A stretch of 64,000 bases of DNA from Paraspadella gotoi (taxonomy: Eukaryota; Chaetognatha). Positions 23,876 through 35,070 of this stretch are shown one piece after another (the stretch's first letter is position 1; every line of letters begins with the position of its first letter). Under the pieces are notes generated by a model, which saw only the letters and a program-made list of their open reading frames with translations, did no database searches and was not told the DNA's origin. Location: positions 4,161,025 to 4,225,024 of the forward strand of contig CM119265.1 in the NCBI GenBank assembly GCA_051294375.1. Direction: 5' to 3'. The position numbers were made by a program, and so were the translations under genes.

Positions 23876-24316
23876 AAACAGGTTTGAGCAAACAATGTCG
23901 GATCTACCCACGATCATTAGCGGAAATGAATTAATTAATCAATTCAAGTTAATTAATTAATTAGGTAATTAATTAATTAATTAACTAATTTGATCCCAAA
24001 TGTTTGTTTTTAGGTCTTTTCATCACTTTTCATCAACGACGACGATGATGACAACGACAACAATAATTCCGATAACGATTGACTTACTTGATTGATTGAT
24101 TGATTGATTGATTAATAAAATAACTAATTAATTGATAAATAAATTGATTGATTGAATAATTAATCAATTGATAAATAAATTGATTGATTGAATAATAAAT
24201 TTATTGATGAGTTGACTGATTAATTAATTATTGATTAATTAATTGACTAATTGATTAATTAACTGATTAATTATTTGATTACTTAATACATATTGCATTT
24301 ACATTTAATATAAAAA
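23876..24316 (+). mobile_element. Helentron-like element, 5' part only
   Basis: The 5' block (ggtttgagcaaacaatgtcggatct, 23880-23905) is followed by a (TTAA/TTGA)n microsatellite to about 24280. It stops where the next element's 5' block begins at 24317, giving a head-to-tail arrangement. Confidence 0.65.
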
Positions 24317-24775
24317 GAACAAGTTTGAGCAAACAATGTCGGATCTTCCTACGATAATTAAGTGGTAATAAACGAATCCAATGATAAATCACGGTAATAT
24401 TTTCTGACTTTCAATTTGTGATTTTAACAGATCATAACAAATCGTAGCAGATATCTTAATAAATCCATGAAAAAAATTTATAAATCAATTAATCTATCAA
24501 TCATTACCAGTAGCTGCACCAATACCAACTTGCATAATTTAGTCTACTTGCATAATTTGGTAATTTTGTATAATTTGGTCAAATTGCATAATTTGGTCAA
24601 CTGGCATAATTTGGTCATCTGGCATAATTTTGTCATTTGGTATAATTTGGTTAACTGGCATAATTTGGTCAACCAACAAAATTTGGTCAACTGGTATAAT
24701 TTGGTCAACTGGTATAATTTTATAAACTGGCATAATTTGGTCAACTTGCAGACTTTGGTCAATTGAATAGTTTGG

Positions 24776-24810
<35 letters not shown>

Positions 24811-25187
24811 GAGAAATACAGAGAGGGAGACTTTTAAAAATTCAAATACATGTGTCTTTTGGTTTTCTAATTTAAACTCTTTTCCACTCATAGAATTCCA
24901 TCAAAAATTTATATTCAGCTCAATCACATACTTTCCTACCCACACACAAAATTTCATTCCAATCCATCCATCCAATCACGAGAAATTGGAGTTCAATGAA
25001 AAGGTGGGACGGACCTTCAGACAGACAGACAGACAGACGAACGGACATACTTTTTTGCATAATTTATCATAATTCGATGTCCTGTTACGATAAAAATTAT
25101 TTACCTACAAGATTTGGGGTGGGACCGATGGACCGACAAAGTGAATTATAGAGTCGGAATCTGCTATATGCAGATTCGACTAAAAAG
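24317..25187 (+). mobile_element. Helentron-like (HINE) element, full length
   Basis: Best complete copy. Order: 5' block acaagtttgagcaaacaa with sub-terminal GTCGGATCTTC; AT-rich tetranucleotide region; an 18-bp tandem array (24530-24780); (TCAA)n; tttaaactcttttccactc block; (GACA/GACG)n at 25018-25045; cataatttatcataattcga; gggaccgatggaccgac; end hairpin gtcggaatctgc..gcagattcgac then TAAAAA. Sub-terminal inverted repeats GTCGGATCTGC, a (GTCY)n microsatellite and a 3' hairpin are the hallmarks of Helentron-associated non-autonomous elements (DINE-1, mini-me and pearl types). No transposase is encoded. Confidence 0.75.
24530..24780. repeat. 18-bp minisatellite inside Helentron-like element
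   Basis: About 13 units of gcataatttggtcaactg with one-base variants. The open frames over it on both strands are artefacts. Confidence 0.85.
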
Positions 25188-25189
25188 AA

Positions 25190-25460
25190 GCATAATCAAT
25201 TAGTGAAACACGTTTTTTTTTTTTTTTCATTTAAACTCAGTTCCACTCGCACCCACACCCAAAATTTCTTTCTAATCCATCCATCCATCGGACGGACAGA
25301 TGAACGGACAGACAGACATAATTTTTTTTGCATAATTTATCATAATTCGAGGTTTTGATATGATAATAATGATTTCCGACAAGATTTTGGGGTGGGACTG
25401 GCGGACCGAAAAAGTGAATTTTAGAGTCAGAATATGCTGATAAACAGACCTGACTAAAAA
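25190..25460 (+). mobile_element. Helentron-like element, 3' half directly abutting the previous copy
   Basis: Begins 3 bases after the previous element's end with aagcataatcaattag, contains ggacggacag arrays and the conserved 3' block, and ends in a degraded hairpin followed by ctgactaaaaac. Two 3' modules in tandem. Confidence 0.7.
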
Positions 25461-25599
25461 CTAAAGACCGAAAAATAAAACCATGACTAAAACTACTGAA
25501 CAAATTATTTTTAACCTCACATCAATGACAAAAAGAAAATATAAATTAAACTTTTTTTAACTTAACATTCAACAAATAAAACAAGAGTAAAAGATGACG

Positions 25600-25715
25600 A
25601 CAATAACCACGACGAAGTCGATGAAGACGATAAAACGGACGACGCGAAATCAAAACAACGCCCGTGATAGCGACGACGACGATGACAACGACGACAACGA
25701 CGACGACGACAACTA
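25600..25715. repeat. (GAC/AAC)n microsatellite
   Basis: Degenerate gacgacgacgatgac triplets. Confidence 0.8.
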
Positions 25716-25984
25716 ATCTTTTTATCTCTCCGTCCTCGTTTTGATCCGTAATCTTTTCGACAAAAAAAAGTCCAGAATCTGGTTTCAAAAGTGGAGTTTC
25801 GGGTTTGTCTCTGTCTCTGACTTTTTTCTTTGTGTTTCTCTCTGTGTTTTCATAAGATTTTTATACCAAATTTCACTTTTCAAGGATTATATTTAAATAA
25901 CACCTTTCTTCAAATTAAAAAAAAATTGGTTAAAGTTTTAACTTCAAAAGCTTCGAAAACAAAAAAATAAAACGGCCGCCTTAA

Positions 25985-26126
25985 AAACCTTCTTCTATCC
26001 ATCGGACGAACGGACGGACGGATGGACGGAAGAACGGACGGACGGACGGACGAACGGACGAATGGACAAACGGACGAACGGACGGACGGACAGACGGACG
26101 GACGGATAAGCATATCAGACTAAAAA
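25985..26126 (+). mobile_element. Helentron-like 3' fragment with (GGAC)n
   Basis: About 100 bp of ggacggacgg/gaacggacga repeat followed by gataagcatatcagactaaaaac, a decayed end hairpin. Confidence 0.55.
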
Positions 26127-26134
26127 CTGTTTTG

Positions 26135-26634
26135 TTTTTAAAATTTTATACCAAGTTAAATCGCTGTAGCAATTGTAGAAAACTAGTTTGGAAGAATTAA
26201 TTGTGGAATGATTTATTTTATTTTAATTTTAAGCACAAAATCAATGAAAAAATTACGGACATAATATTTTTAACATTGTAAGTTTTTATTCCAGTTTTAA
26301 ACATCTTTTCAGACATGTTTTACCATCTTTTTAGTATGTAAAGAAAAAGTAACACGTTATTGGAAATATAAACCGAATGTTTTAAATAAAAAAATAATGT
26401 GTTTATAGTGAAAATTCGTAATGACTGAAAGCTGTTGCTATCACGCAGCGAGTGAATTTAATTTGAGAAAAAAAATGAAAATGAAGGGAAAAATTTGAGA
26501 AAAAGACACAAAACGTCGAGTTAAAAAAAGGAGAGCGTGCGAAATAATGTATTTAGATGTTTATATCGTTCGTAAATCATTTATAAATTCTTTATCTAAA
26601 CTTATGATGTGTAAGTCAATGAGGTGTGAAGAGA

Positions 26635-26671
<37 letters not shown>

Positions 26672-26740
26672 AAATATAAGCCAACAAATGCAAAGAGTTT
26701 TCACATCCGCAATAGTCGGAGCTTTCTCCGTCAGCGAACC
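26135..26740. other. Gene-free region
   Basis: AT-rich DNA with a (GA)n run at 26639-26670. Nothing else supported. Confidence 0.5.
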
Positions 26741-26744
26741 GGAT

Positions 26745-26818
26745 ATCGAGAAAGTAGCCGAGAGGGCTTGGTCGGAGAATAGCGTCTATGACATCTCGGG
26801 TTCGAATCCGGATTAGAG
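26745..26818 (+). other. tRNA-like sequence (SINE head or tRNA pseudogene)
   Basis: gtagccgagagggcttggtcgg resembles a type-II tRNA D-arm and A box, and 45 bases later gggttcgaatcc is a perfect B box. The acceptor strands do not pair and the T stem has a mismatch (tcggg/ccgga), so it is not a functional tRNA. It may be the head of a tRNA-derived SINE, but no tail or second copy is seen here. Confidence 0.4.
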
Positions 26819-27535
26819 ATGATCAAAAAGGTTGGCGTCTAACGGAATTTTGAAATTAAAACTACTAATTTAAAAGGTCATAAAAACTAATGCAGAGATA
26901 AAAGCAAATCCGAAAGCAGTCGCCATAACAACGACCACAATAATAACAACAACAACGACGCCGATCTACTATAACCAAATTACTCTACGCAAACTGAAAA
27001 AAAGTAAATAAAATCGACTCGACTTTTTTTTCTTTTTTCTTTTTTTTCTCATAGCGTGTTCACCCTTTATTTTTAGTCGGATCTGCTTATCACTTTGTCG
27101 GTCGGTCGGTCTTGTCGGGCATTCACTTATATTATGTCAGAACATCGAATTATGATAAATTATTTAAAAAAAACGATGTCCGTCCGTCCGTCTGTCTATC
27201 TGTCTGTCTATCTGTCTGTCTGTCTATCTATCTGTCATTCTGTCTGTTCGTCTGTCCGTCTGTCGGTCCGTCCCACCTTAGCAAAAAACTCAAATTGCTC
27301 GTGATTGGATGATAGAATGGAGTTAAATTTTGTGTGTGGGTAGAAAAGTGTGTGATTGAGCAGGATATAAACTTTATAACTTTATAACTTTGTAATAAAG
27401 TTTCGTTGGAATCGAGAAGTGGAAATGATTTTGCATGGAAAAAACCAAAGACAGGTTAGATACCTCACCCGAGAGCTAATATCATATATATTTTCTATAT
27501 ATTTTTATGCCGGTCCCTGGAGGATGATATCAATA

Positions 27536-27560
27536 NNNNNNNNNNNNNNNNNNNNNNNNN
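27536..27560. other. Assembly gap (25 N)
   Basis: 25 N inside a Helentron-like element. Confidence 1.
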
Positions 27561-27755
27561 ACCTGTCACAGGTTGACTGAATTTTTATTATATATGCTTA
27601 CTCATGAATGTTTTAATTAATTAATTAATTATTTAATTAATTAGTTAAGTGAAACAATGATGCGAGTTGAAAAAAGTATCCAAGTTGAAAAAATAATAAT
27701 AGTTAAAAAAATTATTTGTACTTTATTTGTAAATATTTCTTCTTTAGTATTTATT

Positions 27756-27780
27756 AATTTATTTATTTATTTATTTATTT

Positions 27781-27875
<95 letters not shown>

Positions 27876-27901
27876 TTATTTATTTATTTATTTATTTATT
27901 T
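27756..27901. repeat. (TTTA)n microsatellite
   Basis: About 36 units with few interruptions. Replaced by N in the second copy of block D. Confidence 0.95.
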
Positions 27902-27968
27902 AGCTGTTTACCGCTTAATTATCGTGGGCAGATCCGACATTGTTTGCTCAAACTTGTTTAATTTGTAA

Positions 27969-27969
<1 letters not shown>

Positions 27970-28051
<82 letters not shown>
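27970..28051. repeat. (GA)n microsatellite
   Basis: About 41 uninterrupted units. Confidence 0.95.
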
Positions 28052-28055
<4 letters not shown>

Positions 28056-28312
28056 TCTCGATTTAACAATTTTTACGAGGAATAGAAATCCGGGTTGCAA
28101 AGCTTTAATTTTTTTCTTTCTGTTTTAATTCTTTCTTTTTATTTTTTTAAGAATCCTCGGCTCGCAACGGGGATAATTTTTTTTCGTTGTCACAACCGAA
28201 GAAGCGGATTTTCAAATTGTTTCGTGTTATTTTCGAAAAAAAACTTTATTTAATTCCCGTTTATATTTTTTTTGGGGACTTTTTTGTTTTCGCCAAACGG
28301 GTTCAGTCAACG

Positions 28313-28314
<2 letters not shown>

Positions 28315-28407
<93 letters not shown>
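28315..28407. repeat. (GA)n microsatellite
   Basis: About 46 uninterrupted units; the copy at 35017-35067 is shorter, showing length variation between the duplicates. Confidence 0.95.
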
Positions 28408-28410
<3 letters not shown>

Positions 28411-29371
28411 GAATCTTCATTGACATTTTTTAAACGGATTCAAATTCACATCGCATTCGGCCATTATTTCCTTTTATCCTTTTATCTATAATTTAATTAA
28501 TCGGATAAATCAAAATCGACGAATTATTAGCAGGAAACATCGGAGTTACTGTCACAAATTTTTAACCTCGGGTTTTTTATATTTTTTTGTAAACCGTTTT
28601 AAACAATTCAAAATAAATTTTATCTGCACCCCCTAGATCTCTAATTGCGCCTGCTTATATACAAAAATTAAAATTTCATTTGAATTTTTATAGCTTCTTC
28701 TATTTTTATATTTTTCCTATTCAAATATTACATATTTTTTGAATTTATATTTGACCTTTTTGTCTACACCCCCAGACCTTATATTGACCGCAATCCTAAA
28801 TTTTATTTCCTGCTCATTTTTTATAAAAGGTTTACCAAGACTAGTAACGTTTGAACAGTCAGTTTCGATCAGTCACAGCGATTCACAATATGTCGATGAA
28901 ACTCCTGGTTAATCTTTCTTTTCGAAATTCGGATAGGATCTCCCTTTTCTAAACTCCGATTTTCTTATTCATAAATATTTACGTCTTTTATCAATTTCCT
29001 TCGATTTCATCCAAAAAATTTAAAATTTCTTCTCACTTTCTTCGTTTTCATTTGAAGCGAGAATCAACATTTTAAAAGAAAAAAATAATTTCGAATCGTT
29101 TTAGTACAAAAAAAATACTAATTACCAAATTGGCAAAGAAAACAGGACTCCCCGTTGAGACAATTAACTCATTTCCCACAGAGCTACAGAGTTCATTTTT
29201 AATTATTTTTTTTTTGTTGTTGTTAATTTTGGAGAAAATTATACAGAAAAGGAAGGAAGGAAAACGGATGGAGTAATATTGCCTCATGTCACGTAAACGC
29301 GAAATTGGCGGAGAAAACAAACCGTTAATATTTTTTTACAAGCGCAAAAAGTTCGTAAATTTTGGGAAGAG

Positions 29372-29660
<289 letters not shown>

Positions 29661-29809
29661 TCATCACTATCAGTTTTCTCTCAATTTTGTGTTAATTTAT
29701 TTAAACTTATTATAAAATAAGTAAACATAAGTAAATAAAATACAGCAACATAAAACTATGAAACGTTAATTTTTTCATCGAAGGCGAAGACCAAACTCGA
29801 CTCCCGAAT

Positions 29810-29850
29810 GTAAACAAACAACGAGAAAAGCGGCGACGTTGCCTGGCAAC
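29810..29850. promoter_or_regulatory. Forkhead site plus RFX X-box (unit A)
   Basis: GTAAACA at 29810-29816 and the perfect X-box GTTGCCTGGCAAC at 29838-29850, 22 bases apart, 424 bases before the putative start codon at 30274. Retained in all three units. Paired FOX and RFX sites are typical of ciliary gene promoters; that role here is inference. Confidence 0.5.
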
Positions 29851-29981
29851 CGGGGAAACGAATAAAAAAAGAAGGGGAAACAAATAAAAAGAAGTCGACA
29901 GAATAAAAAAGCTAAGGAGGAAACAAAGCGACGAAGTTCGTTGCTCCGTCGAACTGTAAAGCGAAAGGACGACGACCTCGT

Positions 29982-30012
<31 letters not shown>

Positions 30013-30273
30013 CGTCAACCAAGAACGCCATCCAACAACCGGCATCGGTCGTCTAGGGACGCCCCCCTTAAATAGAACCGAGAAACGCGAGACGTCGCGG
30101 GATTATTTTTTTCCGGCGCCGGAATCTCGTTTGTCATCGGCGCCGAAAACGCGAGGCCGCCGACACGCCGGCGTTCCTAAACTTGCGCCGCAGCGCCGCC
30201 TATTTCGGGGGGGCGCCGCTAGATCTTTGTCGGTCGTCTTAATCGTCGTCTCTGCTTGAATTCTCCAGCATCC

Positions 30274-30538
30274 ATGACGCCAAACTCCTGACTACGATCT
30301 GCGACTGTTTCCGGCCTTCCAAAGTCGACGCCGTAGACGCCGCCGACGATGCAGCCGATGAAGCTTTCGTAGAAGACGCCGCCATTGCTGACGCCGAGAC
30401 CGACGACTCGATCGGCGCCAAAGAGAACAACAATCAGCGGAAGCGGACGCGAGTGTCGCCGGCGAAAGCGGAAGAAACGAGAGAAGCGGACAAAGTTGGA
30501 GGAGAAGCGGAGATGAAGATGGAGAATGAGAGGGATTG
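30274..30538 (+). CDS. Putative first coding exon, unit A (one-base deletion)
   Basis: Equivalent of 42511-42776, but one C is missing after the ATG (atgacgcc versus atgaccgcc), shifting the frame at codon 2. The donor attg/gtaaga is kept. Described in full at unit C. Confidence 0.45.
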
Positions 30539-30628
30539 GTAAGATGGAGGGAACGGAGGAGAGGGGGAGGGAAGGGGGGAAGGGGAGAGGGGAAGGAAGG
30601 GGGGGAAGGAGGAAGGGAAGGGAGGAGG

Positions 30629-30974
30629 GTAGTCGTCTGGCTCGATAGCGAGGCCCTGTATATTTTCCGTCATCCACCCTACTAAGCTCATATAGTGTAG
30701 TCGTTCTGGCTCGATAGCGAGCCCTGTGATATTTTCCGTCATCCACCCTACTAAGCTCATATAGTGTAGTCGTTCTGCTCGATAGCGAGGCCCTGTGATA
30801 TTTTCCGTCATCCACCCTACTAAGCTCATATAGTGTAGTCGTTCTGGCTCGATAGCGAGGCCTGTGATATTTTCCGTCATCCACCCTACTAAGCTCATAT
30901 AGTGTAGTCGTTCTGGCTCGATAGCGAGGCCCGGTGATATTTTCCGTCATCCACCCTACTAAGCTCATATAGTG
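30629..30974. repeat. 70-bp minisatellite, five units (A)
   Basis: Unit: gtagtcgttctggctcgata, gcgaggccctgtgatatttt, ccgtcatccaccctactaag, ctcatatagt. Individual units have one-base losses. Since 70 is not divisible by three, the long open frames over it do not mean protein. It follows the first exon directly, separated by a G-rich tract. Confidence 0.9.
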
Positions 30975-31317
30975 GGGGAGGGAAGGGGGAGGGGGAATGA
31001 GAGAGAAACTGATGAGAGGAAAGACGGCGCCATGGGAGGAAAGGTTTGTGCTCAACGTTTTTTTTTTAAATCAAGTTGAAGAATTAAAATTGTGTTTTTT
31101 TTTTCTAAATAAATATAAAAAAATTCCGAGGAATTTCATGTAATGAGATTAATTTTCCTCGGATTTCATTTATCATTTAGTTAATGGAAAAAGAGAAGAT
31201 CCGTTTTTGAAAAGAGATTAAAATAAAAAAAAGGTTTGGATGAAAATGGGAAAAGAGAAGGAAACTCGTCGCATCGAGAAGATGGAAAATAAGTAATTAA
31301 TTTAAAAGGAATTGGTG

Positions 31318-31560
31318 AGTCACATCCTGTTTCATCGGCGAGCCAATCGCTGCGTCATTGGTGCGACATAAGTGCGTATTTGAGTCGCCCATCGCTGCGC
31401 CATTTACGCGCACGTGCTGCGTCATGGTTTCGTCAATCTTCGTAATTGACGCGCAAATCACTGCGTCATTTCTGTGTCAATTGCTTCGCCATTTTTCCGT
31501 CAATCGCTATGTTCATCGCAACGTCAATCATTTAATGCCAATCTCTGCGCCATTAGGGCA
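31318..31560. promoter_or_regulatory. Dense TGCGTCA / CGTCAAT motif cluster (A)
   Basis: About a dozen repeats of gcgtcat, cgtcaat or gcgccat spaced 10-20 bp, with CCAAT and ATTGG boxes and an almost complete CACGTG. It may be a decayed short-unit satellite or an ATF/CREB-type site cluster. Conserved in units B (39775-40020) and C (43560-43805). Confidence 0.35.
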
Positions 31561-31577
31561 GTCTAGACAATCTTTGC

Positions 31578-32177
31578 TAAGGCGTAGTGAAAGTTACATA
31601 CGAAAATTCTAAAAGTCAATTATGAACAACATACCATAAGTGAACATTAATTTGTAAAAAAAATAATTTTATGTTCTTCAATTTGCGCAGTAGGCTATAT
31701 TTATATATAGTACTAATCCTTATAAATGTGAAAATTTCAAAAAGGCTTTTCTTTATTTATTCAGAGTTTGAATTCCTCGTCAAAAGTTGATAAAAGAAAA
31801 TATAAATCATTTTTAAAAATTATTTCATTAATGGGTTAAAATTAAAAAACTATATTTAATATATAAAAAAGTAATTTTCAAGCTTAAATATAGCTTTTTC
31901 TAATTTTTGACCCACTTAATAAGGAATTTTTAAAAAGATTTATTTCTTCTTATCAACTTTTTATGACAAATCCAATCTGCAAAAAAATCTTAGAAAAAAA
32001 CTGTTTTGAAATTTTAACATTATGGTTTAGTACTAGTATAAATATGAGCCTACTGCTAAATTGTAAAATTATATTATAATATTTTTTATTACATAAATGT
32101 ATCATTAATATAATGTGTTCGTTCCTTACTTTTAGACATTTTAATTAAATTTAATTTAGAAATTTTACTACGCCTTA
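31578..32177. repeat. Fold-back element with 8-bp target duplication (A)
   Basis: Terminal TAAGGCGTAG and CTACGCCTTA; arms of about 280 bp inverted, including aatttgcgcagtaggc (31682) against its partner near 32050. Direct repeat ATCTTTGC flanks both ends (31570-31577 and 32178-32185), as expected for an 8-bp target duplication. No coding capacity. Confidence 0.75.
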
Positions 32178-32401
32178 ATCTTTGCGTCAGTGGTGCTCCA
32201 ATCCAAAATCAATTAAGTTATCCTCACGTTATTACCACGTTAATAAAGGCGTTGACTTTGCCCGTTCGTCTCGCAAAAATAAGTCAGGATTATTTCTTTC
32301 CAGGATAAAAGAGAATTAATTCTGACGACGCGGGTTTTCATGCAGATGGTTGAGAAGCATTGAGACGAATCATTGGTCGGATGTCATCGGCTTTAAGCGC
32401 T

Positions 32402-32795
32402 TAGCCTTTGATGTGAGGCTTGGAAGGTTATTGGCCTTAATGGGCTTAAAAAGGTTATTAGCCTTTGATGATTGGGTTTAAAAGGTTATTGGCCTTTGAA
32501 GAATGGGCTTAAAAGGTTATTGGCCTTTGATGAATGGGCTTAAAAAGGTTATTGGCCTTTGATGAATGGGCTTAAAAGGTTATTGGCCTTGATGAATGGG
32601 CTTAAAAGGTTATTGGCCTTTGATGAATGGGCTTAAAATGTTATTGGCCTTTGATGAATGGGCTTAAAATGTTATTGGCCTTGAATGAATGGGCTTAAAA
32701 GGTTATTGGCCTTTGATGAATGGCTTAAAAGGTTATTGGCCTTTGATGAATGGGCTTAAAAGGTTATTGGCCTTTGATGAATGGGCTTGGGAGGT
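32402..32795. repeat. 31-bp minisatellite (A)
   Basis: About 12 units of ggttattggcctttgatgaa + tgggcttaaaa. The copy number differs between units A, B and C. Confidence 0.9.
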
Positions 32796-33436
32796 TACGA
32801 AAATTGTCTCAATAGAAAAAGAAGGATGCGCGTCGCCTAGTTGACATCTTTTATTTCGGCGAATTTATTGCACGATGCGTAATTGCAGAATGCACATCAT
32901 GGTCACACCCTTTTTTGACTCATCTGAGCGTCTGCGTCAGTTTATCTCGTCGTCGTCGCTGTCGCCGTCGTTTTCGTCATCGAATTAAGGCTCCACTTCA
33001 TCATAATCATCCGATAATAATGATACACTAATGTATCATTCCACTTCAATTTTGGAAATGAATGCGTTATATAACGATGCAAGAAGTATCTATACTCTGA
33101 TATGATAGAGATATTTATGACTCGATAATTCTAGCTTAGACTTACTACTTTTTCTCACGCTAGCCACAAGTAGAAAAAACACAACAAAGTTGATAATTAT
33201 TTCAAAGTCAACCACTAAAGAACTTACAACAATCCGGCAATAAGATTCAATATATTACCGAGGGTGTTACAGTAAATAACATTTTACCTCTCAGTATTCG
33301 ACTCCCGACGTCGAAATAAATACAGTGGGCGTCGCTGACTATATCACATTCGCTTGAAGTAGACAATTTGTATTCATAACAGGAAGAAAACTCCATTTTA
33401 CGACCCGAATTTTTTTTATCTCGCCAGACGGGCCTA

Positions 33437-34257
33437 CAGATCTGCTCAAAAAATGTTTAAACTTTGAACCCCCTACTATCTCGCTTGTTTATCATCTATT
33501 AATTAGATCTTGGTTCATATGAAAGTCTAGACAAATATCTTTCATTCGATCCCATGACGAGGTTTTTAGGCTAAATATTATATAGTAGCAGTGCTAAAAT
33601 AAAAAAAAAGGATCGAAATTTTGTCTTACAAATTTTTTTTTTTTTTTTGCGAAAAAATTTTCTTATCCATCTTTGTTTTTTAATGTTTTTTTATCATGGA
33701 AACTTTAAAACAGCTAAACCCTAAAAAGAGAGGTGCAATTGTTGAGCTTTGGTAGGCGGGTTTGTCAAGATATAGGATCGCCAAACAGCTTCATTTCTCT
33801 TCATTTCTCTTCATTTCAGCCATCTGCAGAGTTGTCAACAAATTTGAAGCAAATGGAAACCTTGGACGAGCTGTTGGAAGCAAGTGGCCTTGCATGTACA
33901 CGAAGAGCAAGGACGATGACCTGGAAAGTCCGTAAGGCTTCTGCAAGCCAGTTGAGAAAAAAATGGAGAGAAGAAGAATTGCTGCCAGTCATTTAACAGT
34001 GAATGGGCATTGGGCAGCTGTTCATGGAGAATAGAGCTCCTGGATACAAGCCAAAACCCCAAAAAATTTCATGAGAAAAACGGGATAGAAGTGCTCGAAG
34101 GTTAGCCCAGAAACTCGCCTGACTGCAACATCATCGAAAATGTCTGGCCAAGGATGAAAAGGGACATTTTGCAGTACAATGCAATGACAGTCGACAAAAT
34201 CAAAACAATTTTAAATCACATTTGGGGGAGCTGAACCCTTAATATTTGCCCAGCCTC
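33437..34257 (+). mobile_element. Tc1-like element, right end missing (A)
   Basis: Starts at TA + CAGATCTGCTCAAAA. Contains the same broken transposase remnants as the unit C copy, then breaks off after the stop region at the join to block D. See 45643-46631. Confidence 0.75.
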
Positions 34258-34289
34258 AACGTTCTGACAAAATTAAAAATCGATGGAGG

Positions 34290-35014
34290 AATCTAGACAG
34301 GTTGACTTGAATTTTTATTATATATGCTTACTCATGAATGTTTTAATTAATTAATTAATTATTTAATTAATTAGTTAAGTGAAACAATGATGCGAGTTGA
34401 AAAAAGTATCCAAGTTGAAAAAATAATAATAGTTAAAAAAATTATTTGTANNNNNNNNNNNNNNNNNNNNNNNNNNNNNNNNNNNNNNNNNNNNNNNNNN
34501 NNNNNNNNNNNNNNNNNNNNNNNNNNNNNNNNNNNNNNNNNNNNNNNNNNNNNNNNNNNNNNNNNNNNNNNNNNNNNNNNNNNNNNNNNNNNNNNNNNNN
34601 NNNNNNNNNNNNNNNNNNNNNNNNNNNNNNNNNNNNNNNNNNNNNNNNNNNNNNNNNNNNNNNNNNNNNNNNNNNNNNNNNNNNNNNNNNNNNNNNNNNN
34701 NNNNNNNNNNNNNNNNNNNNNNNNNNNNNNNNNNNNNAGAGAGAGAGAGAGAAATCTCTCGATTTAACAATTTTTACGAGGAATAGAAATCCGGGTTGCA
34801 AAGCTTTCATTTTTTTCTTTCTGTTTTAATTCTTTCTTTTTATTTTTTTAAGAATCCTCGGCTCGCAACGGGGATAATTTTTTTTCGTTGTCACAACCGA
34901 AGAAGCGGATTTTTCAAATTGTTTCGTGTTATTTTCGAAAAAAAACTTTATTTTAATTCCCGTTTATATTTTTTTGGGGACTTTTTTGTTTTCGCCAAAC
35001 GGGTTCAGTCAACG

Positions 35015-35070
<56 letters not shown>

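Larger units (their letters stand above)
27076..27963 (-). mobile_element. Helentron-like element spanning a gap
   Basis: The 3' hairpin end ttttagtcggatctgc is at 27076; gtcggtcggtc and (GTCC/GTCT)n at 27180-27270; tgtgtgggtag block; 25-N gap at 27536; (TTAA) and (TTTA)n; and the 5' block gggcagatccgacattgttt-gctcaaacttg ends at 27963. All parts are in the order expected for one inverted element. Confidence 0.65.
27573..29370. repeat. Duplicated block D, copy 1
   Basis: Repeats at 34290-36045 in the same orientation, from acaggttgact-gaatttttatt to gggaagaggggagaga. It contains (TTTA)n, two (GA)n arrays and AT-rich unique text. No coding evidence. The copies differ by sparse one-base indels. 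Confidence 0.9.

Noticed and set aside
30434-31055. Long frames with MSLVGWMTENITG repeats
   Set aside because: They arise from the 70-bp array, which shifts frame at each unit; the true exon is on the other strand beside it.
32402-32795. CRISPR-like array
   Set aside because: Units are adjacent without spacers; it is a 31-bp minisatellite in a eukaryotic genome.
33019-33040. 22-bp palindrome aatgatacactaatgtatcatt
   Set aside because: Short 9-bp stem; could be the end of an element, but no partner or target duplication was found.
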